Below, in pieces: positions 50,001-62,584 of a stretch of DNA of 64,000 nucleotides. The DNA is taken from positions 62,001 through 126,000 of the forward strand of contig JAPYMA010000771.1 in the NCBI GenBank assembly GCA_035041965.1. The letters are read 5' to 3'. The stretch is from Anisakis pegreffii (lineage: Eukaryota; Nematoda; Chromadorea; Rhabditida; Anisakidae). How positions within the stretch are numbered: position 1 is the first letter of the stretch; each line of letters begins with the position of its first letter. The notes under the pieces are model-generated. The model was not told the DNA's origin. It searched no databases and saw only the letters and a list, made by a program, of their open reading frames with translations. Both the position numbers and the translations under genes were made by a program.

Positions 50001-53000
50001 TGTATAATGAAACAAAAGAAGTCTACCCTCGCTTCACCACGTAGAATGTGAAGGAAATAAGTTGAATCATTCATCATCACTTCATGCAAACAATTCGCTT
50101 CTTCGTGTTTCATTGAATACTGAAACAACATTATATATTCAACTCGTTAACAAGAAACGATTGTTAATGAACTCACTTTGAATAGCGTTCGAACACCTTC
50201 GTTTGTGATACTGTCGTTGAGAACGAAAAAACGAATCGTCTCTCGAGGGAATTTGAGCAGGAATTTCAATAGAGGATAGCGCCAATTAATATCATCCTGA
50301 AAATAGCATGTTCCTCATTATTTCTTTAAGTTGCCGTTACTTGTTCAGGACACGAGGCATTTGTCTTTTGACTTGAAGTATTAACAGCGCAAACGGTTCA
50401 AACTCCAAACGACAATAATGATTTTATAATAAACGACGAACATCAACAACAAAAGACGTTTCCCATCTGGCCACCAGCGGTATAACGACGTCAATAAAAC
50501 GAGCATCGGCAGTTGGCAATTCGCAAACAATTTCCAGTACCAGCTCACCAGTACGCATCTCATCTGTGGATGAGTTCGCATGCGTTGCATCTGGCCATTT
50601 CGTTAAATGCATCTGCAACAACTTATTAATGCTAGCTACCGTTAAAACAACTTCAAACAAAAACCAAAAACGAACGAGGAGTTGATCGGCGAATTTAGTG
50701 TTGAAGGCATTCGGTGATAAACGAATCAAATAAAGTAATCTTGCAACGATGTTCTTGTTCAGTGCTCGTTGAGAGTATTCATGTAAAGTGATTAACATCG
50801 GTCTCATTTCTGATTGCAACAGTCGCACGTTAACCGGTACTCGTGATATCGACTGCAATTATAATGACTGTTACATACAAATAAAATAGAAAAGTTGCAG
50901 TTGAAATGAGGAAACAAAAACAAAACAGATATGATATAGTCAAACAGGCAGCAGCAATAACAATATATTAATAATAATAATAATTTAGTAACAATGATAA
51001 GAGAACCGATACAAAATGGATACTGAAGAAGAAAAAAACCTCTTTAAGAGCTATAAAAGCAGTATGTTGAAGTTTTTGATTGCCATTACTTGTGAGACAT
51101 TTCAATGCAGTGACAAAGAGTCGATCGTATTCCACTGTAGAACGACTGTCCACAAGAGTTGAGGATGCATTATCGACTCCTGCCTCGACTGCTTCAGAAC
51201 GAGCTGCTGCTGTTGCTGGTGCTGATTGAACTGCTGACGATGCGGTGGGCAACGAACGATCACTTGATGGATCATCGGTGGTTGGTGCTGAGGCCGGATC
51301 ACCTTCTCCACTGCACTTATCAGCAGTGGACTCGTCCGATGCAGCTATATAACAAGCAACAATCGCTTCTGAAAACGACTCATTCGTACTTACATCATAT
51401 CAAATCAAGACAGATCAAACAACTCACTGATCACTGCCTGTCGTAAGGTGAGTAAACGAGCTTGATTCTGAGCATTCAGAACGACCGCAGCTGCACGTGA
51501 CGACTGATAGTTCGGTCGACTTATCAAACACATGTCATCAGTACCACATATAGTTATCAATTCATTTGCAAATTCATTTTCATGTGCCACGCTCAGTGAA
51601 AACGTAAACAGTAACGGCTTCTGAGTATAAATATAAGTAAATGCTTCCTAAAAATGATTACAGTAATCAACGACACTATTAGCAACGGCACTAATAATAA
51701 TTTGATAGTAATAACAAAATAAGAGCAAAAATAAATAAGAATAACATAAACTAGTAATAACTTGCCATAAAAGCAATTTGATTTGAAAGTGACATTTGCT
51801 TGAATTCAATCATTCCGTTTCGAAGCATCGATTCCAAATTTTCGGCTTGCAAACTCAACAAAGCATTTACCGATTTCGATGTTAACTCGGCAATATTCGC
51901 AATCAAACGGCGACACTGAACAGAATATTTGAATGATAAACATCAATACCGATTATTTTAACAATAATCATTACTATCAACACGCAGAAACTAAAGTGGT
52001 ACGTTCATCCAAGTGGAATGAAATGAACCTGATCTCTTAAAATCGACGATGATGTAGCCAAGTGATTAACAGCATATTCCATGAAAACTGACAACAAATC
52101 CGGTTCATGTTGCTCGCTACCACCAAAACACACCTATCAACAAATTAGCATCATTAAGAAGAGAGAAGTAATTTGAGAACATATAGTGAAACAACTCACG
52201 ATGAGCAGCTTATCGATTGCTTCGATCGACATATCAATCGCTGAACTTGAAACTTCATCGCTCAAACCGATGATTACCTTAACAAATATATCCTCATTAC
52301 ACACATACGGGTTCGTTTGGGTTTAATGATCAATCTCTAGTCATAAAAGCACAACGTTGTGAGATGAATTTTTGTATAATTGCCTTTATTCACTATTTCA
52401 TTTCATTATGAACATTTTCTAATAAATATGCACATGAGAACGACGTTAATATTAGAATATTGAGAAGAGATGAAATACCTCAAAAAGAGCCGCAATAATA
52501 ACACGAATATGAGCGACAATCAACCAACGAGGATAATCTTCCATAATGAATTTAAGAGCCGTACAACCACCGAGACGTGCATACCATGCTTGACGATAGC
52601 ACAGTGTTGAGACGCGTTTTAATACATAGCCAAATAAAGGTGCTTTAGCTGCCTGAAATTGGTACACAATAAAAGCTAGCAATCATAGCAAAATTACTAG
52701 CAATAACAGTCGTTCATGATCGCCATATGATGATATTAATGGTGATAAAATATGGGAGAGTAATAGTGATCTTTTTATGGATTCCCTGCAATGATACCGT
52801 TATGTGTGTGGAAAAGAAATTGAATGTAATAACAATAACAGATGACAGTGACAATAACAATAACAGAAATCTACCGTTTCAATATCACCGTATAACGCAA
52901 TCGAAGTGTCTTTCATATAAGTGAGTGCGACAATAGCCGCGTGGCAAATATCTTTACATGGATCAGCGAATGCATTCAAAATGGCATCAACGAGAATCGC

Positions 53001-56000
53001 TCCATCCATACACTCATACGACCCATCAATGACTGCATTACGACCTTCTGAACATAAAATCAATCGCTAGATGAAGGTACTACCAAATGGCATCACTCGT
53101 TTACACAAAAAAGGGTAAAATTGAAATGCACATTACTCGACGCATATTGATGAATTGAAACTGTAAAAGCAGCGATTCCCAACCTTTTTTTTCTCGCCTA
53201 AATCTCCTTAAAAAAATTTAAGACGTTCTCGCCCCCCTCTCTCCTACAATGATAACAAAAATGCCCTCGCACCCTCACAACATCCACACCCTGTCTCTAA
53301 TTAAGTGCCTGTAGTCTAGATAAGTGTAAACCATTAGAGCACGTTGCAGTCTTTTCAAAACTACATACGTTCAAATCCATCTTCATAATTGTGAATTATC
53401 ATTATACAAATAAACCCGCTCTTGCCTACTTTAATGTATAAAAAATGAAATGTCATCTCATACCCCCAGAATACTACCTCGCATCCCTGGTTGAGAAACC
53501 TTGCTATGAAGCGTGCAAACTGATCAAAAAAGTGCACAGAAACCAACTTCCACACTGCTCGAATATCGACTGTATTGTCAATTGGCGTACGATTGCATTA
53601 AAGAAACTCAACACTTCGTTTCGCTGATCTCTTGCTACCACCGCAACTTTAAATGGCAAACGATTCAGAAGAAGAATTTACTGCATATCAATTAATTGTT
53701 CGATCATGATTTTGCAACTCATTTTACTGAATCCTTGGTTTAAACCTAATGGAAGGAAGGATTAAATGAACTCGTTTCAAAAAAGAGGAACAATCAGATC
53801 TTTTCGATTCTGACAAATATGAGTCAAACACACTAACTTTCCATAAACGCTCAACTTGAATAAAATCAAGCACATAACGCCAGTCAACTCATACTTTGCG
53901 TATGCAATTAGTCAAATTTCAAATGAAATCAAAAAAGAACAACTCACAAAAAAGTGCCGTCAAAGCATCAACAAAGAGCGCACGACTTGTTTCGTCTTTG
54001 CAATGGAATATTTGCTGATGATATTCATTTTGGTCAGCTTTAACTGCCTAAAACAACGATCAATCAGTCAGTTCAAATGACACCAGTAAAATGAGCACTA
54101 AAAAAAAGAAGCCTCACCTCAAGTTGAGCGACGAGATGCTGTTTGAGCGAGTGATTCTTGAAAATGGTGGGTCGATAAGGAATCAATGCACTCAAAAGGA
54201 AGCATTTGATGAGAATGAATGAATGCCGTCGAATATACAGTGGTGACGGTTGAGGTGAACATGGCAAAGAGGATGATGAAGTGATCGACAGGAACGTTGA
54301 GTCGATTTGAAATGGCGATCGCAGATGTTCTAGTGCTGCACGCACTGCTTCACTTATACTTAGTTCGCAGCTCAGTGGCGTTCCACCCTCATCCTATATC
54401 ATTTATTATTATTATTATTCTTTATAAACAAAAAATGACAAACTCACCATGAAATGCGCTTCATCAGGACCGTAAGCTGTTGGTAGACTGCGTTGGAAGA
54501 CGAGTTTTAACGATGGATATTCAGCACAAGGAGTTGCGTTGAATGTCAGCGTTTGAGGATCGGATAACATTTTACGGTTTGAACCACCAAATTTGCCAAG
54601 AATTCTGAGAAATGGACAAATAAACGTACATCAAATTTTGTGAAAACACCCATGATAAATGAATAGTGATAAACGGTTCAAAAAAGTACTACGAAAAAAC
54701 AATAATATAAAAAAAATCGGCAGATGTACCTAAACGCAATAAGAGGCGCAGTTTTGTCTGGATTCGAGACCGACTTCCACAATCCATGCATCAGTTGCGC
54801 CCTGACTGGCGCCATGTGCTCGTACAGATACTCTGGTTGAAGGTTATCAACGCATAACTCCAATGTTCTCAAACCCTTCAAATAAACCAGTTCATAATTT
54901 GATTCTATGCATGAAAAGTATGGTTAAGCAATACTCAAATATAATTCTAACTAATATGAAACAAAAAAAATGAAGCGTCATTCAACAGCAATTGTTGATT
55001 ATTCATTTATCTAATCGTAAGTTTATCATAGAATAATTCCATTAACTTTTGAAAAAGCAAACATTTAAAGGAGTTTGAAATTCGTTCATTAATCGAAGAC
55101 AGTTAACGAAATGAACAACAAAATTTAAAATTACAACACTATGAACCTGATGAACAAGGGTTGGACTACCATTCAGTGCACATACTAGTGGATCCATAAG
55201 CAGCGGTAAGTACGGTAGCAACGATGATAATCTAGAAACAGAAAAACATCAACTTTAAAAACTTCCTCGAGAAAATTGCTCACAATCATTTCAAACACGG
55301 CTTTTTTTTCTAAAGATCCAATAGGACATTGAGCATTTTAATAAGATCGAAACGAAATTTTGATACAACTTTCGGAATTTAGCAGAGCATTTCGACTGTT
55401 GCATTCTTAGAATAATAGTGTTGATTCGTGATGAACAACTCAGTGAATAAAATGAGTGCAATTTTAATTGTTAAATGCAATTATCACCTCACAGGTACGG
55501 TCAGACATAATTCAACAAATAATTCTCGCATCTGTGTACGATGTGCACCACTTTGTAGACGATTCAGTTGCTGTAGAAGTGTTGGTAATAATGGCAAAAA
55601 AGTTTGATAGAGCAGATCATAACTACCACCACCAATCGATCTGAACATGCGCTACTTTTAATACAACATTTAATATGGATCAGTTTTGGATTAGGTTGAT
55701 GCATTGCAAAACTGATAACGTTATTATCAGCAATATTAAAGCTTACAGCAACGAAACATTTGATGATTACCGCAGAGTGAGTGTTTGTTTGATATTTGAA
55801 TGAAGCAACTCATTCAAATTTTGCATTGTTCAAGTCATGACGGCGGATTGAGAACACAGATTTGAATGAAAAATCATGACAACTTATCGAGAGAAGCGCA
55901 CAAATGACAGATAACATAAACTACCTGAAAAGTGCTCTCAACAAGAGGAAATAATTGATCGGCTCACGTCCTCGTAATGCCAATTCCATTGATTGATGTA

Positions 56001-59000
56001 CCATATCGTGAAGATACGGCTGAAATGAACTTCTTTCTCATTTATTGGATGCCATGAAAACGCATTTATGACTGACTGAATAAGGTGATTTACATCAGAA
56101 TCACAACGGAAAGAAATATCGTTTGTACATATCAACACTTCTTAAACTACGATTTACGAGAATTAAATTGCAATTCAACTGGACGAAATAACTGATATTT
56201 CAAAAACAGCTCAACTATTATTACATATTAATATTCATAAAAGAAAAAGTATTTGTCAATATTCATTTGAAAGAGAGCAGTTACGGAAAGAAGAAGCAAT
56301 TTAATTTTATCACTAAACAAAAAACTCATCATTGTGCACGTTTAATTTTGTAAATCAACAAATAACAACTGAACGATGCTCTCTGATGATTGCTCAAGTC
56401 GAGATACAACAAAAACTGAAACATAAAATAACAAATACTTACCCTTAGCATACGTTCATTTTCAATACAACCAGTTGATTGGGAACACGAAACCGATGTG
56501 AAAACAAGTTTGAATAATTTCAAATATAATGCCGCACGTTCCGTATTCGCTTAAAGCAATTAAACGAATTGAGATAGCTTCGATTCGTTATTGTTTTGCA
56601 GTGAATGATCGATGAGAAATTACTCAAATTAAACACCAATCAAATGAGCGACCAAAGACAAAACTGAACAGAAACCTACCAGCCATATCGGGCAATTTAT
56701 TCATCAGATAACGAACGAGTATGTTGCCAAATTTTGCAGATGTTGATGGATGTACCAAAAACGCATTACAAATCACTTGAAGTGCATAATTCTGTGCTAT
56801 ACGCTCGATAAAAAACTGAAAACAAAGAAGCAACTTTCAAAAAATGTTTAAAATATATTTAATGCAAGAGAATAAAATAATCAAGTGAATAAAAAACATC
56901 GATATATAAATTAATAATAATAATGCAACGCAGTGACATACAAATATGAAATTCTTAAGAACTTACATCAATATACTTTGAGAAAATTTCTTTGAAAACT
57001 GAAGGATTTAAGAGTGTATAAATAGAAGCGAACAAATCTAGTGAATCTTTTTCATCTTTCGACCGTACACCATTTGTTCTGAAATTCGTTGCATTCAACA
57101 AGAAAACACTTCATAACTAAACACGACGAACCATCTATCGAAACTAAAAACGAAAACAGCTTAATGCCAAAAGCAAACTATACACTGAACTCAGACTAAA
57201 ATCTAATTCAAATCTCTACTTTACGAATCCTAACGTCAATCAGAAGTATCCACCAAGCGATACGAATTTTCTTGTAGGAAAAAAGGCTGTGATAGATTTG
57301 CAAGTGATCATGCTTGATTACTCGATAATATCAAGATGTTGAAGACTTGATAAGTTTTTTCTAAAACTGTTACATAGTGAATGCAGAATGATTTGTTCAA
57401 CAAAACTAAAATAATAACCGTTGCATTGCGGGTGATATTTGACTGGGTGGTAATGGAGCGATCATGAAGACATCCAAACAGCGAAGTCCATAACGCAACA
57501 AACGTTCCATTATTTCAACTTCACGTGTTGGTGACATACTCACTGCAGTTCAATCAGTTCATTATCAAATATTCTACAGCGTCAATACACACCATAATAA
57601 GCTACCGCTTTAAACGTCCAAAAAAAAAACACTCACGATTTGTAAGATGTGTATCTTTGAGACCGTGCACGATATGTTTACATGCTTGTACAAGAACACG
57701 AACAATACTTTTTGCGTCCGCTACAGACATTGGCGGTGCCGTCTGTACCCAGTAATATGATAAAATTTCATTTGGCGTTTCAAACTGGAAATTTAGTATT
57801 TCAAATTTATCATTGAAAAGTTCGCGTGAATCGAACGAAACTCAAATCATCAAATAAAATTTACAGGCCAACCGCCACAAATAACGAATGCATTATTTCT
57901 GAAACATTAGTAGACCAAAAACGAAGCAAAATTTGACAATTATTCAGAAATATTACGGATTTATCACATTGAATCACAGGCGCTTCAAACGATTCAAATG
58001 CTCAAGTTATTGTGAATGAATATTCACTTACTTTACCATCTCTAGTTGGCTGAGGCAATGGTGGATATGCACTGCCAGATGGAGCGGACGATGCCACTTT
58101 CTTAGCAGCTTCTTCAGAGGACTTAGCAACATCGGCATCCTGTGATAACGATAATGCAACATTCACATTCGTATGCACATCTTCAGCATTCTGCAATTAT
58201 AATTACGACTGGTGAAATATAACGGTCATTGCTGCACAATACCAACATCCATGCATTTTCATTCTTCGACAGAAAACGTTCAACGATCATCCGTTTTTTG
58301 CAGCAGTAATGCTTATTTATTCATATCGTTTATTGCGCACAAGCGATGTTACAAAAACTGATTTATGGCAATTGAAATACAGAATAACACGAACCTTCAA
58401 TGGTGCAACAAGTTTCTTTTCAACGGTGCTGCTTCGGAACGTCGATCGATCACTGCAAAACAGAAGCAGTCTCGTAGTACTCTAGTCATCATCATCTTTG
58501 AAAGTACCCGATTTAATCAATCGTCAAAGAGCAACTAACGTTTTATCGTCATTTCTTAATCGACCACCAATTACACTACCAGCATTTCGTTCGAATAAAA
58601 GTGGAACGTGATACTGAGCAATCACTTTGAATTTACGCACATAGTTTTCCATCGTCCAAAACAGCATATCACGACACTGAACAGATCAGAACTTCAAATG
58701 AGTTACATTTCTTGTTGAATCACATAATTCGTCAGCGTTTATGAATGAATAAATATAAACAATCCTACTAACCGGTTGATCAGAATGACTTTTTTCAGCA
58801 GCAATAAACGAATCAATAAGATTCATGATTAATTTACAACACATCGCTTGAACGTATGGAGGTAGTGATTGATCGTGAACACTTTTTGAAAATGTATACA
58901 CCGAACTAAATTCATAATTATACTCTTTCACAGCACTTCATCATTACGCAAGGATTCAATGAACAACAATTCACTTATCATGCGAACAAATACAGAGGTT

Positions 59001-62000
59001 TAGTAGCATATTTATATGCACCGATAAGACTTGATGTTCAAATTTAACGCGAAATCATACCAACAAAGGAGATTGTACGATAGATGAACACGTAAATGAT
59101 GAACTAAATCTGCCAACATACTGTACACTATCTGTCTGAAATTTGATCGTAAGTTAAGAATTTAAAAAATTCATGACAAATTCACCATCGAGTCGCTAAA
59201 TATAAATCACGTCTTCAGAATCAGCGGAGTGCTACTCAAGATAAGTTATGATAATGATCATATATAACGCTGAGCTTTGTTTGATAAGATTATAAGCGTA
59301 ACGCAAAAATGATTATGTATGGATTAATATTTTGGAGGACAAACCTCATATGATCGTTAACTGTGAATCCAGTACCCATCAGAAGTGTTTCATTGAAGAG
59401 CCTCGGTAGAATTGGAATAAATTTTGTGCGCATTTCACATTGAAAAAAACTTTTTGTAGTACCAATGAGTTCACGTCGCATTGGAAGAACATCATGCGGA
59501 CAACGTTCCATAAGTTGTACGATACCTTGCACGAGTGATGCCGAATGACTGTTCATCACATCAGCCATATTGAACTGCAAAATGAACAGTCAATGATTCC
59601 ACTTCTACATCAAACAAATGTTTTAGCAAAAATTGACATCAATTGATTCTGCATGATTATTTGCACATCTGAACGACAGGAATGTTTCAAATCGAAAAAA
59701 AAAAATTGAAGAGAAAAAACATCAAAGTTTGCATTCGCTCTGAAAATGAACGCGAAAACAGAAATTCGATTGAGCGACTAAACAAAGGAGTAACTAACAA
59801 TTGGATTACGTGCGATATACCCAAGAAATGTTAACGCACGAATCTGAGAATTATAGAATTCATCAGCAAGAGCAGTATTGAATATCTGACTCGTGCGCTG
59901 TTCGTTCGGTATTGAAAGATTGACGTATTGCACAATCAGCGGTATGAAGTCCATCATCTGACAATAAAAACTGATAATACGAGTTCGAAGAATCAAACGA
60001 ATTTCTATCATGACCACACTTAGTACTATTGCCCCGTTAAAATAAGTTTGCATACGGAATCATTAGAAGATGAGAAAAAATTAAATGAGAATCAGGAATA
60101 GATAGGAAATAAACTGATCTTGTGCAGAGTAAAGTAAGGCATAACTGCTGTTCGATAATTACACAGTTTAAATTATATTCCGTGATTAAGTTGGCAAGCT
60201 CAAGTACAGAATTATCCAACAAAATTCAGAATTCGAGAATTTCGTATTAAAATCACAAAAATTTGACTTCATCTACTATCAGATCGAAATATTGAGCAAT
60301 GAATTCAATGGACAACAATTATTCATCAAACGCACATAGATAATTACCCCTCACCCAAATATCGTTGATCCTGATCAACGCGTCTATGATCGCCCACTGG
60401 ACTAACAACCCAAACCGAACATTTCTATATGATTTACCTCGTTGTGAAGATGATGACGGTGTATTTGAAAGAGAACAACGATGAACATCGGCACTTCGGA
60501 TAAGACTTTAACACTCTGTGAGCCTCGAGGTATCAACGAATAACCCGTATTGCGTTGTGATGAACCATCACTCACACTGTCCGGTAGAAAAACCAACGTT
60601 GGTGTGTAGCAAAATTGTAATGACTGCAATTTGCATTCGTGACCGTCAACCAACAAATAATAGGTGCTTGTTGCTTGACGGTGGGCTTATTTCTGATTGA
60701 ACTGAATCGAATCATACAGCAGTCGATACATGATAATATTCCTTATTCCAATCCCGCCATTTAGAGACTCCTCATTCGAAATATTCGCACTTATATTACA
60801 CTTAGTTTAAAGTGAAATGAGGCTCAACGAAGTTTCAGTTCCGTCAGAATTCGAAGAGACTCATTTCGAAGATTCCAAAACGCGATTTTCTGAACAAAAT
60901 TGAAATGGCTTCGATCGAAATCCGACTGGAGTTAGTTCGAAAATTTTGAATTTCGGTGATGTCTGAGAGTCCAAAAAAATACCCGAATCAAAACTTCGAT
61001 AGAAATCTAATAGGCATTCATTCGGTGACCGTTATTGTTGTACGGGGAAAAAAATCCTTGCGAATTGCACTCGACAGGAATTCATTAGTTCATAAAGAAC
61101 GTTCCTTTGAGGAGTCAAGAAAGCAATAGAACATCATGAGACCACCCAAGTAGGCTCAATGAATGATAAATCGAGGGTTACGGAGACCTCAGCCGTGCCA
61201 AATGGAAAGATTTTAGGTTTGGGCATACACCTAGATTACATGCTTTTGATCGTAACATACGTCTACATTTGCGCTCATACCACAGATGATGGGCACAAAA
61301 CTATCGCATTCACCTCACTCAACATTTATCACAACCCTTTCCTGATTCTGCTGTAACACAGAGACAACTCACCGATTCAATAACACTATCTTCCATTGGA
61401 TTCACTGAACCACAATGACGAATTTGGTCGCGTTGTTCAAACATTCGTCCATTTGTTATGTGCTGAGGCATTTCACGATAAATCGATTTGAAATGATTGA
61501 TTATTGTTGTTATCTGAAAATGTCCGAATTTCACTTTTCAGTTACATGTACAAATGACGGTAACAATGAATAGGAACAATGGTGCTCTCTAAATAGATTA
61601 GTATAACATTCAATGAATTCATCAACGATGTGCAAATACATGAGAGCTGACAATATATTAACAAAGAACAACGATAACAAACCTCAGATGAGAACGGCAA
61701 ACGAAATCCACGTTGATGCTCAGCCATGATTTTGATAGCGATCAACGCGTTCTCTTCATTTTCGGATTGAATTATTTTCGTGAGTTGTGCTTGGATTGCC
61801 TTCGCGAATTGTTTAACAATATCATTACATGACATTCGCAATATCATCTCCAACATCAATTTACGAAGTTGCTGAAAACATCTACGATGCTAATGCTCCA
61901 TCTATGTGATCTGTCCCATAACAATTGAATCACTTTTCTTGTTTGTAATCTAAAGACGGAATCCAACAAAAATTCTGACAGATTTTTCCACCTGGAATTC

Positions 62001-62543
62001 TGACCAACACACATCAAAACTTTGAAATCTTCTTAAACGAATTATGAAGCACAAGCTGTCAAGAGAAAAAATTAATCAAAATTATCTCTGAGCTAAGAAT
62101 GACTTAAACGAAAACTAAATAAAACAAACCTGTGTATTGTTTTCGCCTATAAACTGTGGTACAGTATCTTGGAATAACTTCAAGAACGAACGAAGAAGAT
62201 TTTCAAGTAGTGGCTGATAGGCCGGTGTATTAGACAGCTCTTCAAAGCTGTTACTGATTTCCTGTAAACGATTGTATTTTTCACGTTCAAATTCTAGATG
62301 CAAAACTTTAAACATGAGCATAATAATGGTTCAGTAAAGGAATATAACCTGTAAAGCCTTAAGTTTGAGGTCATCTCTTTGCGCAACATCAGCTAATGTT
62401 TTGATAAGACCATCCAAATGTGTCAAGATCGGTAAAGACTGCTGGCATTGCTGCGTGGTTTGTGCAACACCACGCGCCAACGCATGCTGTTGCTGAATGG
62501 TATACAGTGAACCAATTCCTGGGTTCGAACTTGACGGGATCAT
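34905..62543 (-). CDS. TRRAP: TRRAP/Tra1 homologue, giant PIKK-family pseudokinase scaffold; ~27.6-kb gene with dozens of exons
   Basis: TRRAP is the activator-binding scaffold of SAGA and NuA4/TIP60 histone-acetyltransferase complexes in the nucleus. Exons in order down the - strand match TRRAP from near its N-terminus to its last residue. I chose the ATG at 62543 because it opens the first homologous exon, about 65 codons long before the block that aligns to human TRRAP near residue 45. An acceptor lies 33 bases upstream of the ATG. The stop is at 34905-34907, after LSRMDPNWHPWF. Exons are typically 100-300 bp with introns of 50-700 bp. Strong landmarks are SLIPRGSQSVKVLSEVP (~60,500), GLRTLELCVDNLQPEYLYEH (~54,850), CYRQAWYARLGGC (~52,580) and VFHSLLKAYHTDPREVVKKS (~47,440). 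The full protein should be about 3,700 aa. Many exon edges are approximate. Two small hAT-like elements sit in its introns. Confidence 0.93.
35256..37330 (-). other. TRRAP PI3K-like pseudokinase exons
   Basis: The N-lobe exon near 37,215-37,320 reads RFMPIYYVTRRGG and RTLNGKV. An exon near 37,030 ends CPERRRTG and joins in phase to ETCRRLLQFSVHRVLSLSHS (36,630-36,775), with a weak acceptor at AATTTAG. Then come LRYYDRITEARGR with RYDDATHYYTLRKQ (36,190-36,360), the C-lobe ALHLALFSICEYVFQL with TGQLSNTELDFNIRSK (35,850-36,020), and NRAVPFRLSANLNNFL (about 35,700-35,770). No DRHxxN catalytic loop is present, and the metal-binding position reads DFN instead of DFG. The domain should therefore be catalytically dead, as is known for TRRAP/Tra1. 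Confidence 0.82.
42233..42343. mobile_element. 111-bp hAT-like mini-element in a TRRAP intron
   Basis: The left end CAGTGTTTTGCGGGGAG and the reverse complement of the right end (TACTGTTGTGCGAGGAG) are imperfect inverted repeats. Both share AGTGTT....GGGGAG with the ends of the element at 4878-5532. The flanks CAATTAAT (42225-42232) and TAATTAAC (42344-42351) agree at six of eight bases, an aged target duplication. The interior again contains AAAAAGTCGGGG and GGGGAG motifs. It is probably an older, shorter relative of the 4878 element. Confidence 0.65.
42902..42939. repeat. 38-bp exon segment duplicated 0.7 kb away (copy 1, exonic)
   Basis: This 38-bp stretch of a TRRAP FAT exon (encoding SLWAGLTSLER on the - strand) recurs with two mismatches at 43623-43660 in an intron, in the same orientation. 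Confidence 0.85.
43623..43660. repeat. 38-bp duplicated segment (copy 2, intronic)
   Basis: Matches 42902-42939 at 36 of 38 positions. It lies a few bases upstream, in gene orientation, of the exon at about 43,400-43,617, near that exon's acceptor. Confidence 0.85.
53170..53503. mobile_element. 334-bp hAT (Charlie-like) mini-element in a TRRAP intron
   Basis: The left end reads CAGCGATTCCCAACC and the reverse complement of the right end reads CAAGGTTTCTCAACC, matching at 11 of 15 positions. CAGNGNTTCYCAACC is the terminal signature of hAT-Charlie-type elements. The sequence after the right end (AGGGATGCGAGG) also resembles subterminal hAT sequence. The flanks TGTAAAAG and CTATGAAG agree only partly, so the target duplication is old or uncertain. 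It has no transposase. On the - strand it lies about 50 bp downstream of the exon at 53,550-53,690, and open frames crossing it are not coding. Confidence 0.65.
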
Positions 62544-62576
62544 TAATTGATTGGTACCACTCTCTTCTTCTCTCTC

Positions 62577-62584
62577 CTGAAATT
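62577..62584 (-). promoter_or_regulatory. Splice-acceptor-like AATTTCAG 33 bases upstream of the TRRAP ATG
   Basis: On the - strand AATTTCAG is followed by a purine-rich GAGAGAGAAGAAGAGAG leader and then ATG. The leader is in frame and could be coding if an upstream exon exists. Without one, this is a third candidate spliced-leader acceptor. Confidence 0.45.

Larger units (their letters stand above)
43058..62543 (-). other. TRRAP N-terminal and middle HEAT-repeat solenoid exons
   Basis: This part encodes the helical solenoid that contacts activators and other complex subunits. Blocks I could place include QSENEENALIAIKIMAEHQR (~61,750), RALTFLGYIARNP (~59,815), RTKFIPILPRLFNETLLMGT (~59,400), YALQVICNAFLVHP (~56,760) and APVRAQLMHGLWKSV (~54,810). 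An exon at about 53,550-53,690 (NEVLSFFNAIVRQLTIQSIF) is easy to miss because its ORF is short. Further blocks are DIRGSVFILYLIM (~49,650), VLQVFHSLLKAYH (split by an intron between ~47,745 and ~47,460), RRLAIDACEMVIKWEQWRLK (~47,060) and KPIDKIFVDNVVNLLLKLA (~46,400). A Ser/Gln/Ala-rich low-complexity segment at about 46,730-46,930 corresponds to the variable linker before KPIDK in other TRRAPs. Confidence 0.85.

Noticed and set aside
53445..53695. 60-codon + strand frames across 53,445-53,695
   Set aside because: They are antisense to a TRRAP exon and cross the right end of the hAT-like mini-element.
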